Source: Persicirhabdus sediminis
GTDB lineage: Bacteria; Verrucomicrobiota; Verrucomicrobiia; Verrucomicrobiales; Akkermansiaceae
DNA: 64,000 nt
Reading direction: 5' to 3'
Assembly: GCF_016595495.1 (NCBI RefSeq)
Contig: NZ_JAENIM010000044.1
Span: 1-64,000, forward strand
Shown in pieces: positions 53,028 through 61,594 of the stretch (the first letter of the stretch is position 1; each line of letters opens with the position of its first letter). The notes under the pieces were generated by a model. It was not told where the DNA came from and ran no database searches. It was given only the letters and a program-made list of their open reading frames with translations. Position numbers and translations under genes: made by a program.

Positions 53028-55511
53028 TTATCTAACTTCTAGCGTGCCCTCGGTGACGCCGAGTTTTTCCATGGCATTGAGTTGGTGCCAGAGTTTGGCG
53101 CCATCGACAGGATTGGCGAATAGTTCGCGGTAGGCGGTGATGACCTCAGCGGCTTCGGCTGCGTCTTCGTTGAGTAGGTCGATGCGGAAGCGTTTCAGCC
53201 CGGTAGCGCGCATTTGTTCAAAGTAGCGCGCGCCGGTTTGAGCTTTGCTGTTGAACAGCGTATTGCGGCAGCCGACGTCAGCTGTTAGTGTGTGTAGTTC
53301 ACCGACACGGTCGCGGATTTGCACTTTGTGTTTTTCGCACGGGTAGCCGCAGTCGAGGAAGCTTTTGCCTTCGCTGAGGAAGGTGCAGAATACGCAGTGC
53401 TCCATGTGGAACATTGGCATGTGCTGGTGCAGAGTGAGTTCGAACCAATCTTGCGGGCAGCCGTAGAGCAGGTTGAGCACCTGGGTGATGTTGAGATCGT
53501 AGCTGACCGTTAGGTGGTGAAGTTTGCCTTCCTTTTTGAGAATGTCAGCGGTGATTGGGTTAGCGCAGTTGAGGGAGAAATCACCAGTGCGGTAGAACTC
53601 GTCTTTGTTTTTGAAATACTCGATGGCGCCGAGGTTGCGGATGAGTACGCCGTCTGGAGCGGCGCGTTCGATGAGCTTGAAATAACCGTGCTCGCCGGCT
53701 TTCTGAATGCGAGGTGTCGCTAGGTGGATGGTGCTGTTAGTTCCATGCTCAGCATTGTAGTCGCGCACACGCTGGACCACATCTTTGTAGAGACGGATGT
53801 CCATGAAGTCGGCGTAGAGGGTGGTGACATTAGCCGCTAGGCAAGTGTCGATTTGCTCCATGTTGCGGCACAGCACGGTGAGCTCGGTAGGCTCTTTGGG
53901 GCGGTCTTCGCGCTTGGGCATGAGCTCAGCTAGGGTGCCAGTTGGCTGGGCCTTGGCGGGCTCATTTTTAGCTATGGGACCTTGTTTGTCCAAGGCCTCT
54001 ACGAGTGCGCGGCGCAGTCGGTTGAGTGCGGAGAGCGGCATGATAACGTCGCCTTGCAGCTGATTATCAATTCCCGCTAGCTGGTAGTCTGTACCGCCGA
54101 GGCGACCGAGCTGTTTGGCGAGTGTCTCGTCATTGAGTGGGCGGTTTTGGGCCGCTTCTAATTTCTCGCTAGATTCTACGGTGATGCCGTGGCAGCTGAG
54201 TTTCATTGGCTGGCCAGCTGAGCCGATGATGGTGATTTGTAGGCCGTCGCGCTGTGGCTCTAACTTCACATTTTTCCACCATGAACGCACTTTGGCATTG
54301 AGCTTAGGGTCGTCGGTTTTCCAGATTTTTTGTCCGGGTTTGATGCGTTTCCAGTCGAGTCCACTTTTCTGGTGGTGGAAGACCATGGTATTGCCATCTA
54401 CTTGCCAGATCCGTGCGCCTTGTTCTTTGTTGCGGTCTTCACCAGCGTCAAAAACCACACCGTCGCCAGCGCGCAGTGGTACTTTTGATTCCAGCTCTAA
54501 CTCGACACGTTCGTAGTCGACTTTGGTCACGGTGCCAACGTAGGCGCCGCGTTTTTTGCCAAATTTTCCGTGAGTAAGTTTTGGGTGGTTAGTTCCTTCT
54601 AACCATCCGGTGCTGAGTCCGCGTGAGAAGACCATTTCTAGCGTATAGCGGTCTTCATCGGTGATTGGGCTAGGCAGATCAGCGGCGGCTGCGTCGATGG
54701 CCTTGCGGTAGACGCGAGTGACGGCGGCAACGTATTCTGGTGATTTTAGGCGACCTTCGATCTTGTAGGAAACCACGCCCATTTTCACTAACTGAGGGAC
54801 CACGTCCACGGCGGCTAGATCCTGCGGGCTGAGCAGGTAGCGGGTATCGCCCATTTCTTTAGTTTCGCCATCGACGACGAGCTCGTAGTTCATGCGGCAT
54901 GCCTGCGCGCACTCGCCGCGGTTAGCGGAGCGCTGGCCGAGGCTTTCACTCGTTAGACACTGGCCTGAGTAGGCGACACAGAGTGCGCCGTGGACAAAAA
55001 CTTCGATCGGCACGCTTTCCGCTGGGCCAAATTTTTTGATTTCACGCAGCGACAGCTCGCGGGCGAGCACGGCGCGGTCTAGCTTGAACAAAGCATCGGC
55101 AAAATCCAGTCCCTCAGGCGAGGTGATGGTCATCTGCGTGGAGGCGTGAATTTCTAGTGAGGGAGCGACGGTGCGAGCTAGCCGTGCGAGGCCGAAGTCT
55201 TGCACGATGATGGCGTCGACATTGGATTCTGCGAGCAACTTCAGCTGCGCTTCAGCCGCTTTCAGCTCGTTGGTGAAGATCAGCGTATTCATCGTCACAA
55301 AGCCGCGCACGCCGTGGCTGTGGAGGAAATCCATCAGCTCAGGTAAGTCGGCCTCGGTGAAATTGTCAGCTCGTAGACGCGCGTTGAACTTGGGCAGGCC
55401 AAAGAAAATCGCATCTGCGCCATTGGCGACAGCTGCCCGCGCACAGTCCCAATTGCCTGCTGGCGAAAGGAGTTCGGGGCTCATGTGGTGTGGCTGACGG
55501 TCGCTGCTCAT
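53028..55511 (-). CDS. U32 family protein (RlhA-like), long form
   Basis: An 827-residue cytoplasmic protein of the U32 peptidase family, whose characterised members (such as RlhA/YdcP of E. coli) hydroxylate RNA bases rather than cut proteins. The N-terminal barrel starts PELLSPAGNWDCARAAVANG and includes the family signature EVFVHGALCVAYSGQCL followed by SANRGECAQACRM, giving four cysteines that can bind a cluster. The middle resembles the collagenase-like DUF3656 part. The C-terminal third has a second set of cysteines (EHCVFCTF, CGYPCEKH, DVGCRNTLF). It resembles a fusion of two U32 halves. An alternative start is the ATG at 55484. Confidence 0.88.
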   Translation of the reverse strand: MSSDRQPHHMSPELLSPAGNWDCARAAVANGADAIFFGLPKFNARLRADNFTEADLPELMDFLHSHGVRGFVTMNTLIFTNELKAAEAQLKLLAESNVDAIIVQDFGLARLARTVAPSLEIHASTQMTITSPEGLDFADALFKLDRAVLARELSLREIKKFGPAESVPIEVFVHGALCVAYSGQCLTSESLGQRSANRGECAQACRMNYELVVDGETKEMGDTRYLLSPQDLAAVDVVPQLVKMGVVSYKIEGRLKSPEYVAAVTRVYRKAIDAAAADLPSPITDEDRYTLEMVFSRGLSTGWLEGTNHPKLTHGKFGKKRGAYVGTVTKVDYERVELELESKVPLRAGDGVVFDAGEDRNKEQGARIWQVDGNTMVFHHQKSGLDWKRIKPGQKIWKTDDPKLNAKVRSWWKNVKLEPQRDGLQITIIGSAGQPMKLSCHGITVESSEKLEAAQNRPLNDETLAKQLGRLGGTDYQLAGIDNQLQGDVIMPLSALNRLRRALVEALDKQGPIAKNEPAKAQPTGTLAELMPKREDRPKEPTELTVLCRNMEQIDTCLAANVTTLYADFMDIRLYKDVVQRVRDYNAEHGTNSTIHLATPRIQKAGEHGYFKLIERAAPDGVLIRNLGAIEYFKNKDEFYRTGDFSLNCANPITADILKKEGKLHHLTVSYDLNITQVLNLLYGCPQDWFELTLHQHMPMFHMEHCVFCTFLSEGKSFLDCGYPCEKHKVQIRDRVGELHTLTADVGCRNTLFNSKAQTGARYFEQMRATGLKRFRIDLLNEDAAEAAEVITAYRELFANPVDGAKLWHQLNAMEKLGVTEGTLEVR

Positions 55512-55788
55512 ACTTCACCCATGGACTAAGAATGGCCGTTTGGCTAGCGCGGATTTTTTAGCAGTAGAATCGTAGCGGTCAGCTAGCCTGCAGGCGAGCT
55601 CACCAATAGTGACGGCTGGCCAGCTGGCGCATGGAAATGGCTGGCTGCAGACTGTCGATTAACGGGCGAGCTACTGAGTTTTTCGCGGCTTAGTTTATAC
55701 AAAAGACCTCTGCGTAGTTGAAGCTTTTGCTTGTTCTGCAGGGGCCATCTGTTTTTATGTTCTTTTAGAATATGAAACCATCGGCCAC

Positions 55789-56151
55789 ATGAAGGTAGAT
55801 AAGTTAGGCAGTTATACGGTCCAGTTGGTTATGATGGCCTTGAATACGGCGCTGATCTTAAGTGGATCAATGGTGGTAGCGACTTTGCTTAAGCTTCGCG
55901 GTTTTCCCGAGAGAAATTACGATTGGCCATTGCTAGCTGTGTTTGTTCGCAACTGGGGTTTCATATTAGTGATTTTGCCAGCCATCTGGGTGACGATATC
56001 GATTTCGCTAGAAAGGAATGCACAAAGCAATTTCTCTACTCGTTCATCTCTGATAAGTGGTCTTTTGTTATTTGCTGGTCTGGCGGTATTGATAATTATT
56101 GTCGTCGTGTTAGCAAATGGGGCAGGGTCTATTATTCAAGTTGTTGAGTGA
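55789..56151 (+). CDS. Small membrane protein, three predicted segments
   Basis: A 120-residue protein with hydrophobic segments at about 12-35, 48-71 and 88-112 and a polar C-terminus (GSIIQVVE). The order and composition suggest an integral inner-membrane protein. No family is recognised. It stands alone between the divergently oriented U32 gene and a convergent membrane gene 19 bases downstream. Confidence 0.7.
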   Translation: MKVDKLGSYTVQLVMMALNTALILSGSMVVATLLKLRGFPERNYDWPLLAVFVRNWGFILVILPAIWVTISISLERNAQSNFSTRSSLISGLLLFAGLAVLIIIVVVLANGAGSIIQVVE

Positions 56152-56170
56152 TATCTAGCTAGCTTAGTGG

Positions 56171-56641
56171 CTACCAGCGATGACGGTCACGGTCATTATC
56201 GTATTCAGTTTCGAAAGTAAATTTCTTCATGTTTGGGTCATCCGTTAGATCGGGTAGGTCATTATCTGGTTTGCCTATATTTATGGAAAAATGGTCATCA
56301 TCTACCATCGTTACGTTTGGAGATATTCCGGATTTCTTAGCTGCCAGCAATACACATACAGCAATGGCTCCCCAGCTGGCATAGCGTACAAGGCATGTGG
56401 TAATCACAGGGCCGTAAAACTTGGCTTGTATATCGTGATAACGGTATTCTCCGATTCCTCGGTGGGGGATGAGGATACATTCAGTTTTACTGTATTTGCA
56501 GGCTAGCCTGTGATGTTGGAAGAGATAGTATTGCTCTGCTAGATATGTAAGCGGTGTGACAATGATTAGAAAAAAGAGAATCAGCGCAATGTAGACGGTG
56601 ACTGCTTTTATTTTTCCAGGTGAGAGATCTATGTTGCTCAT
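56171..56641 (-). CDS. Membrane protein with acidic C-terminus, unknown function
   Basis: A 156-residue protein with two hydrophobic segments (about 13-33 and 80-100). Between them is a segment with three cysteines (LACKYSKTECILIPH, plus ITTCLV). The C-terminal third is hydrophilic and acidic, ending DNDRDRHRW. No family is recognised. It converges on the gene at 55789. Confidence 0.65.
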   Translation of the reverse strand: MSNIDLSPGKIKAVTVYIALILFFLIIVTPLTYLAEQYYLFQHHRLACKYSKTECILIPHRGIGEYRYHDIQAKFYGPVITTCLVRYASWGAIAVCVLLAAKKSGISPNVTMVDDDHFSINIGKPDNDLPDLTDDPNMKKFTFETEYDNDRDRHRW

Positions 56642-56835
56642 ATGCAGATATCACTCTAGCTAAATTAATTGTTATGTTAATTGTAAAATGCACCTATGTT
56701 TGTATGTGGTAAATGCACGCTGATAGATTCAGCTAGAAATATGAAGGCAATTTGTAATCGTCAGCTGGTGTAGATTTCATTAGTTAGTAGGGTGTATTTC
56801 AGCTAGATTTAACTAGCTGGCTAAATTTGATCACA

Positions 56836-57166
56836 ATGAAAAGAGACTATTCGATTAATGGATTTTTGCAGAAGACGGGTAACCGAGACCGTGGCGAAGG
56901 CTTGTTTGAGCTAGAGACTGAGCGGCTGCTAGAAGTAAACCTGAACGGCTCAGTGTGGACCAAAATGGGCTCGATGGTAGCTTACCATGGCGGGGTGAAA
57001 TTTACCCGCGAGGGTATATTGAGCCAAGGGATGGGAAATTTGCTCAAAAAAGCAGTGAGTGGAGAAGGGGCGCGGCAGTGGTGAGAGTTTTCAGATGGAA
57101 TTCAGCGGCGACGGATTTGTGGTTGTGCAGCCGTATGAAGAGCTGCCGCTTCAGCCAGCTAGTTAG
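56836..57166 (+). pseudogene. AIM24-family gene with internal deletion and frameshift
   Basis: The first frame (56836-57084) encodes an AIM24-like N-terminal part with LEVNLNGSVWTKMGSMVAYH and [11 protein letters not shown], then stops at TGA. Another frame across the same end point reads [20 protein letters not shown] followed by YEELP and a stop at 57164-57166, which is the family's C-terminal end. The two meet at GCGCGGCAGTGG around 57070-57082. The central part of the protein, roughly a hundred residues in relatives, is missing and the frame is shifted. This points to a deletion between short GC-rich repeats. An 82-residue product could still be made. Confidence 0.82.
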
Positions 57167-57189
57167 TCGAAGAAGCCGCTGGAGGAGTG

Positions 57190-57378
57190 TTACCCTGTGG
57201 GCCTAGTTGGAAACCATTTATCGGTGACTTGCTGTTTACGTGCACGCCGTTCACTGCTGTTTAGCATACGGTACTCACCATCCTCACTGACGATTTCGTC
57301 TCGCGGCTCAGCGGAGACACATGCACTGAGTAAGACGAGAGGAATGAGGGGTGATGATGTTAGGGTGAACGATTTCAT
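57190..57378 (-). CDS. Very small lipoprotein
   Basis: A 62-residue protein with a lipobox LSAC (acylation at C20) and a charged tail ending WFPTRPTG. Its mature part (DEIVSEDGEYRMLNSSERRA) is hydrophilic. A second small lipoprotein gene lies 38 bases upstream on the same strand, so the two probably form an operon. Function unknown. Confidence 0.62.
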   Translation of the reverse strand: MKSFTLTSSPLIPLVLLSACVSAEPRDEIVSEDGEYRMLNSSERRARKQQVTDKWFPTRPTG

Positions 57379-57416
57379 GTAGCTGCAGTGGTAGTGAAGA
57401 TTTAGCTAGGAACGGC

Positions 57417-57695
57417 CTAATAGAAGAACAAATGACTATCATGCTTCTTACATTTAGGTCCGTAGTTAGGGTTTGTATCGATGTGGTATTTATCTTCAAT
57501 CTCATCTGATACATCATTGTATTCAGGTGTGAAAGGCCCTCGTGTTTCAGCATATTCAGGGTCTTCCATCAGCTGGCTACGGAGGCCATAATTACCGTTG
57601 TAGAAGACGACGGGATCCTGAGGTTTTTCCCTAGCGCAAGAGCTGAGGAGGATAATGTGGACGGCACAGCTTAGCCCGATAACTAACTTTTTCAT
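57417..57695 (-). CDS. Small lipoprotein
   Basis: A 92-residue protein with a basic start, a hydrophobic stretch and a lipobox LSSC (acylation at C20). The mature part is acidic and Tyr/Pro-rich, ending KKHDSHLFFY. It lies between the 57190 lipoprotein gene and an exported protein gene, all on the minus strand within about 1.2 kb, which suggests a small cell-surface gene cluster. Family unknown. Confidence 0.7.
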   Translation of the reverse strand: MKKLVIGLSCAVHIILLSSCAREKPQDPVVFYNGNYGLRSQLMEDPEYAETRGPFTPEYNDVSDEIEDKYHIDTNPNYGPKCKKHDSHLFFY

Positions 57696-57736
57696 CTGAG
57701 ATTATCAAGCAGCTAGCAGAGTGTGGTGATGAAATT

Positions 57737-58357
57737 TTAGTTTTTCTCGCAGACGATTATGGTTGTTAGGCCGGTATCTGGGTCGGAGCTAACATCTAGG
57801 GCATACTTGTTTGGATCGCCACTATGGAGAACGGTGACTGAGTGATTTTTATGTTTGGACTTAGAAATCCAAGTGCCTGATTGTTCATCGATGGGGATAT
57901 AAGATCCTTGAGCGCTGAAGCAGCTGTTGAGGTCTTGTAGCTTGATCGTTCCGCTAGCTCCCTGATTGTAGTCGGTATATACCCAACCGCCTTCGCCAAT
58001 GCTTCTAAATGTGCATCCTTCTGTGATTTCTAACACGCCTGCACCTTGTTTTTGATGACCAAAGCGGATGCTAGCCATGGTATTTTCGGTTTCCAAGGTG
58101 CCACCGCCAGAGAGGATGAGAGTGCCATTGCCACTGTGGTTGCCTAGAAAGATTCTGCATCTGTTGTCGTTATTACCTAATTTGACGATGGCGTGGGAAG
58201 CAATGTGCCAGGTAGAGCTTTCATTTGAGCTTGAAAAGTAGGAATCAAAATCGAGCTGGATCGAGTTAGAGAACTCTTGGCTCGATAAATCTTCACCTAG
58301 CATGGGAGCTATGGGCAGGCAAAGTGATAGTACGGTAAGGCATAGCGTTTTTTTCAT
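57737..58357 (-). CDS. Exported beta-rich protein, autotransporter-passenger-like
   Basis: A 206-residue protein with a signal peptide (MKKTLCLTVLSLCLPIAPML). The mature part has beta-helix-like strands typical of exported PVC proteins: NRCRIFLGNHSGNGTLILSG, then GGTLETENTMASIRFGH and GAGVLEITEGC. Neither a PEP-CTERM tail nor an autotransporter barrel is present, so this is either a complete small secreted protein or a fragment of a larger family member. It lies 41 bases upstream of the small lipoprotein gene on the same strand. Confidence 0.72.
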   Translation of the reverse strand: MKKTLCLTVLSLCLPIAPMLGEDLSSQEFSNSIQLDFDSYFSSSNESSTWHIASHAIVKLGNNDNRCRIFLGNHSGNGTLILSGGGTLETENTMASIRFGHQKQGAGVLEITEGCTFRSIGEGGWVYTDYNQGASGTIKLQDLNSCFSAQGSYIPIDEQSGTWISKSKHKNHSVTVLHSGDPNKYALDVSSDPDTGLTTIIVCEKN

Positions 58358-58508
58358 CGTCAGGATGGCTGGGTGATAGGAACTCTACAGACTGTCAAAA
58401 TAGTAAGGTGACAGTCATTTGCTTTTAAGGGCTGAGTCGATTAACTGGCGATGGAAAAAAAACGAAATAGTGTGATATTTTGTTATAAATTTTATCATTT
58501 GGGGATGA

Positions 58509-59738
58509 TTAGTCACCTTCGATGGTTACTTCTGGGATATGGCCAAAGGAGATGCGCATGGGGGCCGCTTGCATTTGTCCGTGGGCTCCGCCGAGATAGG
58601 CTGCCTGTCTGCCAAATTTCTGTGTTAACTGGTCCATTGCGTGGTTGAGTTGGTGGCGGTTAGGATCTGTTTTTTTAAAGAGAGAGGGGGTGAAGTTTCC
58701 CGCTTCAGTGAGCCGGCTGAGGACCATGCTGACTTTGAGAATAGGCTCGTTAGGATGTGGACGCTGGCGCCATAGGTAGCGCTGGAGGCGGGCGAAGAGC
58801 AGCGAGTCGTCGCTGGGGTCGAAGCGCTGATCAATGCTCCAGTAGCCACTGCTAACGAACTGTAAGTTGAGCTGGATCTGCCCTGCTAACAAACCGTAAT
58901 GGCGCAAGCGCTGGCCAGCTTTCTGGGTGAGCTTGTGCATCACGGCTTCGGCTTTAGTGGCAGGGCGGCTGTCTGGGCCAAGTACGTGGCTGTGGCCGAT
59001 ACTGCGTTTGCGGGTGGGTCTATCACTCACTTCTTGGCCACGCAGTTGCATCCAGATGCGGTCGCCCTCGATGCTGCCCCACGCGCTGTGTAGTTGTTGC
59101 TGGCTGGCGTGGCAGAGTCGCTCTACGCTGTGCAGCCCGTGGGCGTGTAGGCGGAGTTCCATGCTGGAGCCGACGCCGTGTAAGTCCCGTAAATCGAGTT
59201 CGTAGAGCACCTCGGGTAGATCGTCGTGCTGGATGATGAATGTGCCGTTAGGTTTGCGCATTTTGGATGCCATTTTAGCCAGCCAGCGGTTAGGAGCCAT
59301 GCCGATAGAGCAGCGGATCCACGGGCCCACTTCATCTTCGATGCGTTGTTTGATTTTTTCAGCCAGCTGATAGAGGAAGTCAGTTTCGCGCCAGTTAGTG
59401 GGCAGCCAGCACCACATTTCATCAATCGAGAGCACCTGCTCGACGTGGATACAGTCTTCTACACAGGCGACGAGCCGGTGGTGCATTTCTACATAAATAG
59501 CTGGCCGCGCCTCGACGATGGCAATGTGTGGGCAAATGCGCCGCGCTTCGTGAACGGGCGTGCCGGTGGAGATTCCCAGCGCTTTGGCCTCGTAGCTGGC
59601 GGCAATACAACATGAACTTTCCGCCATCACAGGCGCCACGGCGAGTGGTTTGCCGCGGAACTCGGGACGGAAATGCTGCTCTACTGAGGCGAAGTAGGCA
59701 TCAAAATCAACAAACAGGGCGGTGAGCGGTAGTTTCAT
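58509..59738 (-). CDS. Y-family DNA polymerase (DinB/UmuC-like)
   Basis: Error-prone translesion polymerase of about 409 residues. The catalytic acids are present: D11 in VDFDAYFASVEQ and D106-E107 in LSIDEMW. The fingers motif ASYEAKALGI and the helix-hairpin-helix DLHGVGSSMELRL are typical, and a little-finger domain with KRSIGHSHVLGPDSR follows. Sequence differences from classical DinB make the exact subfamily uncertain. The frame extends to 59774, but a perfect LexA-type palindrome occupies 59756-59769, so the ATG at 59738 (or 59747) is the likely start, putting the gene under SOS control. Confidence 0.92.
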   Translation of the reverse strand: MKLPLTALFVDFDAYFASVEQHFRPEFRGKPLAVAPVMAESSCCIAASYEAKALGISTGTPVHEARRICPHIAIVEARPAIYVEMHHRLVACVEDCIHVEQVLSIDEMWCWLPTNWRETDFLYQLAEKIKQRIEDEVGPWIRCSIGMAPNRWLAKMASKMRKPNGTFIIQHDDLPEVLYELDLRDLHGVGSSMELRLHAHGLHSVERLCHASQQQLHSAWGSIEGDRIWMQLRGQEVSDRPTRKRSIGHSHVLGPDSRPATKAEAVMHKLTQKAGQRLRHYGLLAGQIQLNLQFVSSGYWSIDQRFDPSDDSLLFARLQRYLWRQRPHPNEPILKVSMVLSRLTEAGNFTPSLFKKTDPNRHQLNHAMDQLTQKFGRQAAYLGGAHGQMQAAPMRISFGHIPEVTIEGD

Positions 59739-59755
59739 GAAGTTCATTCTATGAC

Positions 59756-59769
59756 TGTTCGGGTGAACA
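59756..59769 (-). promoter_or_regulatory. LexA box of the Verrucomicrobia type
   Basis: TGTTC-GGGT-GAACA matches exactly the 14-bp Verrucomicrobia LexA consensus TGTTC-N4-GAACA; the symmetry extends one or two bases each side (GACTGTTC and GAACAGTC). It lies 17 bases ahead of the chosen start of the Y-family polymerase, an expected SOS gene. Confidence 0.92.
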
Positions 59770-59971
59770 GTCAAGATGAAGTGAACGCTGAGAGGCTAGC
59801 GAGACGGGCTATGGAGATGAGTCTAAGCTGATTTTAGCTGATGAAACCAGCAAACAGCTGCAGCTTGGCCAAGCAGACATTTTTTTGCCTAAAGGTGGAA
59901 TTTGCTAAGGACAAACTATCAGGGCTATTCTGGGCGTGCATATTCAGCTGTGGCGGTTTATAGATGTGGTC

Positions 59972-60211
59972 ATGGACGCGCCGCGCAAACAAGACCCACT
60001 TCATGGCATTAATTTAGAAACCATTCTTACTCGTTTGGTTGCTTATTGTGGCTGGGACGAGCTGGCGGATCGCATCGAAATCCGTTGTTTCTACAGTGAT
60101 CCATCTATCAAATCTAGCTTGAAGTTTCTGCGTCGCACGCCGTGGGCACGCAAGAAAGTCGAGGATTTGTATTTGTTTTTCCAAGAGGATATCGAGGAAA
60201 AGTGTAAGTAG
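59972..60211 (+). CDS. VF530 family small protein
   Basis: A 79-residue protein of the VF530 (DUF2132) family, proposed to bind DNA. The characteristic sequence is present: DPLHGINLETILTRLVAYCG followed by W, then IRCFYSDPSIKSSLKFLRRT and PWARKKVEDLYL. The frame opens at a GTG (59936); the ATG at 59972 fits the family start. Monocistronic; its role in cells is not known. Confidence 0.93.
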   Translation: MDAPRKQDPLHGINLETILTRLVAYCGWDELADRIEIRCFYSDPSIKSSLKFLRRTPWARKKVEDLYLFFQEDIEEKCK

Positions 60212-60264
60212 CTGCTTGGTGATTTGTTCAGCTAGCTGGCAAAGGCTAACTGAAATCTATCATT

Positions 60265-61179
60265 CTAGAATAAGCTAATGACGCGGGTGAAGACTCTCTC
60301 GCTCATGGAGTAGAATAGCTGGCCTTGATTGAGCCAGTGGTTGAGCACGTTAGACCACGTGAGAATGGATGATGCTAGCACCATCATGCAGAGAATCACG
60401 CTAACGTTAGCCAGATAGATGATCACTAGTGAGAAGAAGGTGCCATTTTCTTTGAGGTCAGGCTGGTCGCGTGGAATCATCCAAATCGTCCACAGCATGT
60501 GGAATGCCCAGCTGCCACCGATGGCGAAATACAGTAGCTCTTCTTGATAGCGGAAGCTCGTGAAGTGGCCAATGAGCGCGGCGATGATCATGACAACCAC
60601 ACTCCAGAAAGGGACAAAATAGGGCGACAGCGAGATGAACAAATTAGATTTGTTAGTCATGATGTAGCCGCCATCGGTGCTCACTTTGATGCTAGAAACG
60701 TGGCCGAGACATAGGTACACGGTGAGCGCGTGGGTGAGCTCGTGGCCCAGCACGTATAGGTAGAGGAAGAAGTTCTCTAGCAATTTTGAGAAAAACCACG
60801 ATCCCATGAGAAACATGCCGGTGAAGAAAAATAGAAACTCGCGAGATTTGAGCAGCTGCAACCAGTAGCTGGCATCTTGCTGGCCAATTTCGTTAATCGT
60901 GAACAGCGTCATGCTGGTGATCGCGCACAGTGGCAGGAGAGCCAAAGCAAATAGCCAACGCATCAGGCGCGCTGGCCACTGCAGAGTTTCTATTTCATCA
61001 TAAATGGACAGTCCATCAATAGCTGCCCGCATGGAGGTCAATCCGTGACGCCGTCCTAGTCGTCGGTTGGCTCGTTGGTGAGCGCGGGTATTGGCATCGC
61101 GCAGAAGTTGTCCCAAACGTGGGCGAGGTGCCCGTCGCTGGTTTCTGCTAGCTCTGCTGTGGTATCGACTCTGTCTCAT
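60265..61179 (-). CDS. Membrane metalloprotease-like protein (HELTH motif, M50-like)
   Basis: A 304-residue protein with a very basic N-terminus (about 45 residues rich in Arg) followed by about six hydrophobic segments. A zinc-peptidase HExxH motif lies at the membrane surface: LGHELTHALTVYLCLGHVSS, followed by a beta-like segment and NLFISLSPYFVPF, an arrangement like intramembrane M50 proteases, though the classic second-half DG motif is not clear. It might instead be a non-peptidase relative. Alternative starts within the Arg-rich region are possible (for example MRAAID). Confidence 0.72.
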   Translation of the reverse strand: MRQSRYHSRASRNQRRAPRPRLGQLLRDANTRAHQRANRRLGRRHGLTSMRAAIDGLSIYDEIETLQWPARLMRWLFALALLPLCAITSMTLFTINEIGQQDASYWLQLLKSREFLFFFTGMFLMGSWFFSKLLENFFLYLYVLGHELTHALTVYLCLGHVSSIKVSTDGGYIMTNKSNLFISLSPYFVPFWSVVVMIIAALIGHFTSFRYQEELLYFAIGGSWAFHMLWTIWMIPRDQPDLKENGTFFSLVIIYLANVSVILCMMVLASSILTWSNVLNHWLNQGQLFYSMSERVFTRVISLF

Positions 61180-61594
61180 CGCTTTGACGAATAGCTCACA
61201 AAGGTGGCGTTGTTTGGTGAACTAGATGGTCAATATTGCTTAGAGAATTGCCAAGGACAAGCAAGAATCGTTTTGAACACTAGAATGCGAGCTCGAGGGG
61301 AGGCGCGAAGAGTGAGCTGCAGAGCTATACAGGGTAAAGCTCAGGGCCTCCTTGATCCACTTGCTTCAGGGTGTGGGTTGCCGCTTGGGTTTCTGCTGAA
61401 ACCGGAACTTGGCTGTGGCATCAGTTCAGCCAAATGAAACTTAGCTGGAAAATGGGCCCGAAGGGTTTCGTTGACTAACTATTTTTTCATTGCCAGCCAG
61501 CTGGGTGTTTTTTGAGCATAGGTTTCAGCGGACAAAAAATGGGCTCAGAGTGCGATGACTCTGAGCCCAAGGAAGTGGTTCTAACTAGCTGAAA
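61180..61594. other. Intergenic stretch between M50-like and sulfatase genes
   Basis: These 415 bases hold no credible gene. Their right end carries the sulfatase terminator. The promoter of the M50-like gene must lie in the left part, but no convincing -35/-10 pair is seen. Confidence 0.5.
61533..61569 (-). terminator. Terminator of the second sulfatase gene
   Basis: TGGGCTCAGAGT (61540-61551) pairs perfectly with ACTCTGAGCCCA (61558-61569), with a 6-base loop. On the minus strand the stem is followed by TTTTTTG. Confidence 0.94.

Noticed and set aside
61204-61437. 77-residue plus-strand frame between M50-like and sulfatase genes
   Set aside because: No motif, overlaps the promoter region of the divergent gene, and lacks a ribosome site.
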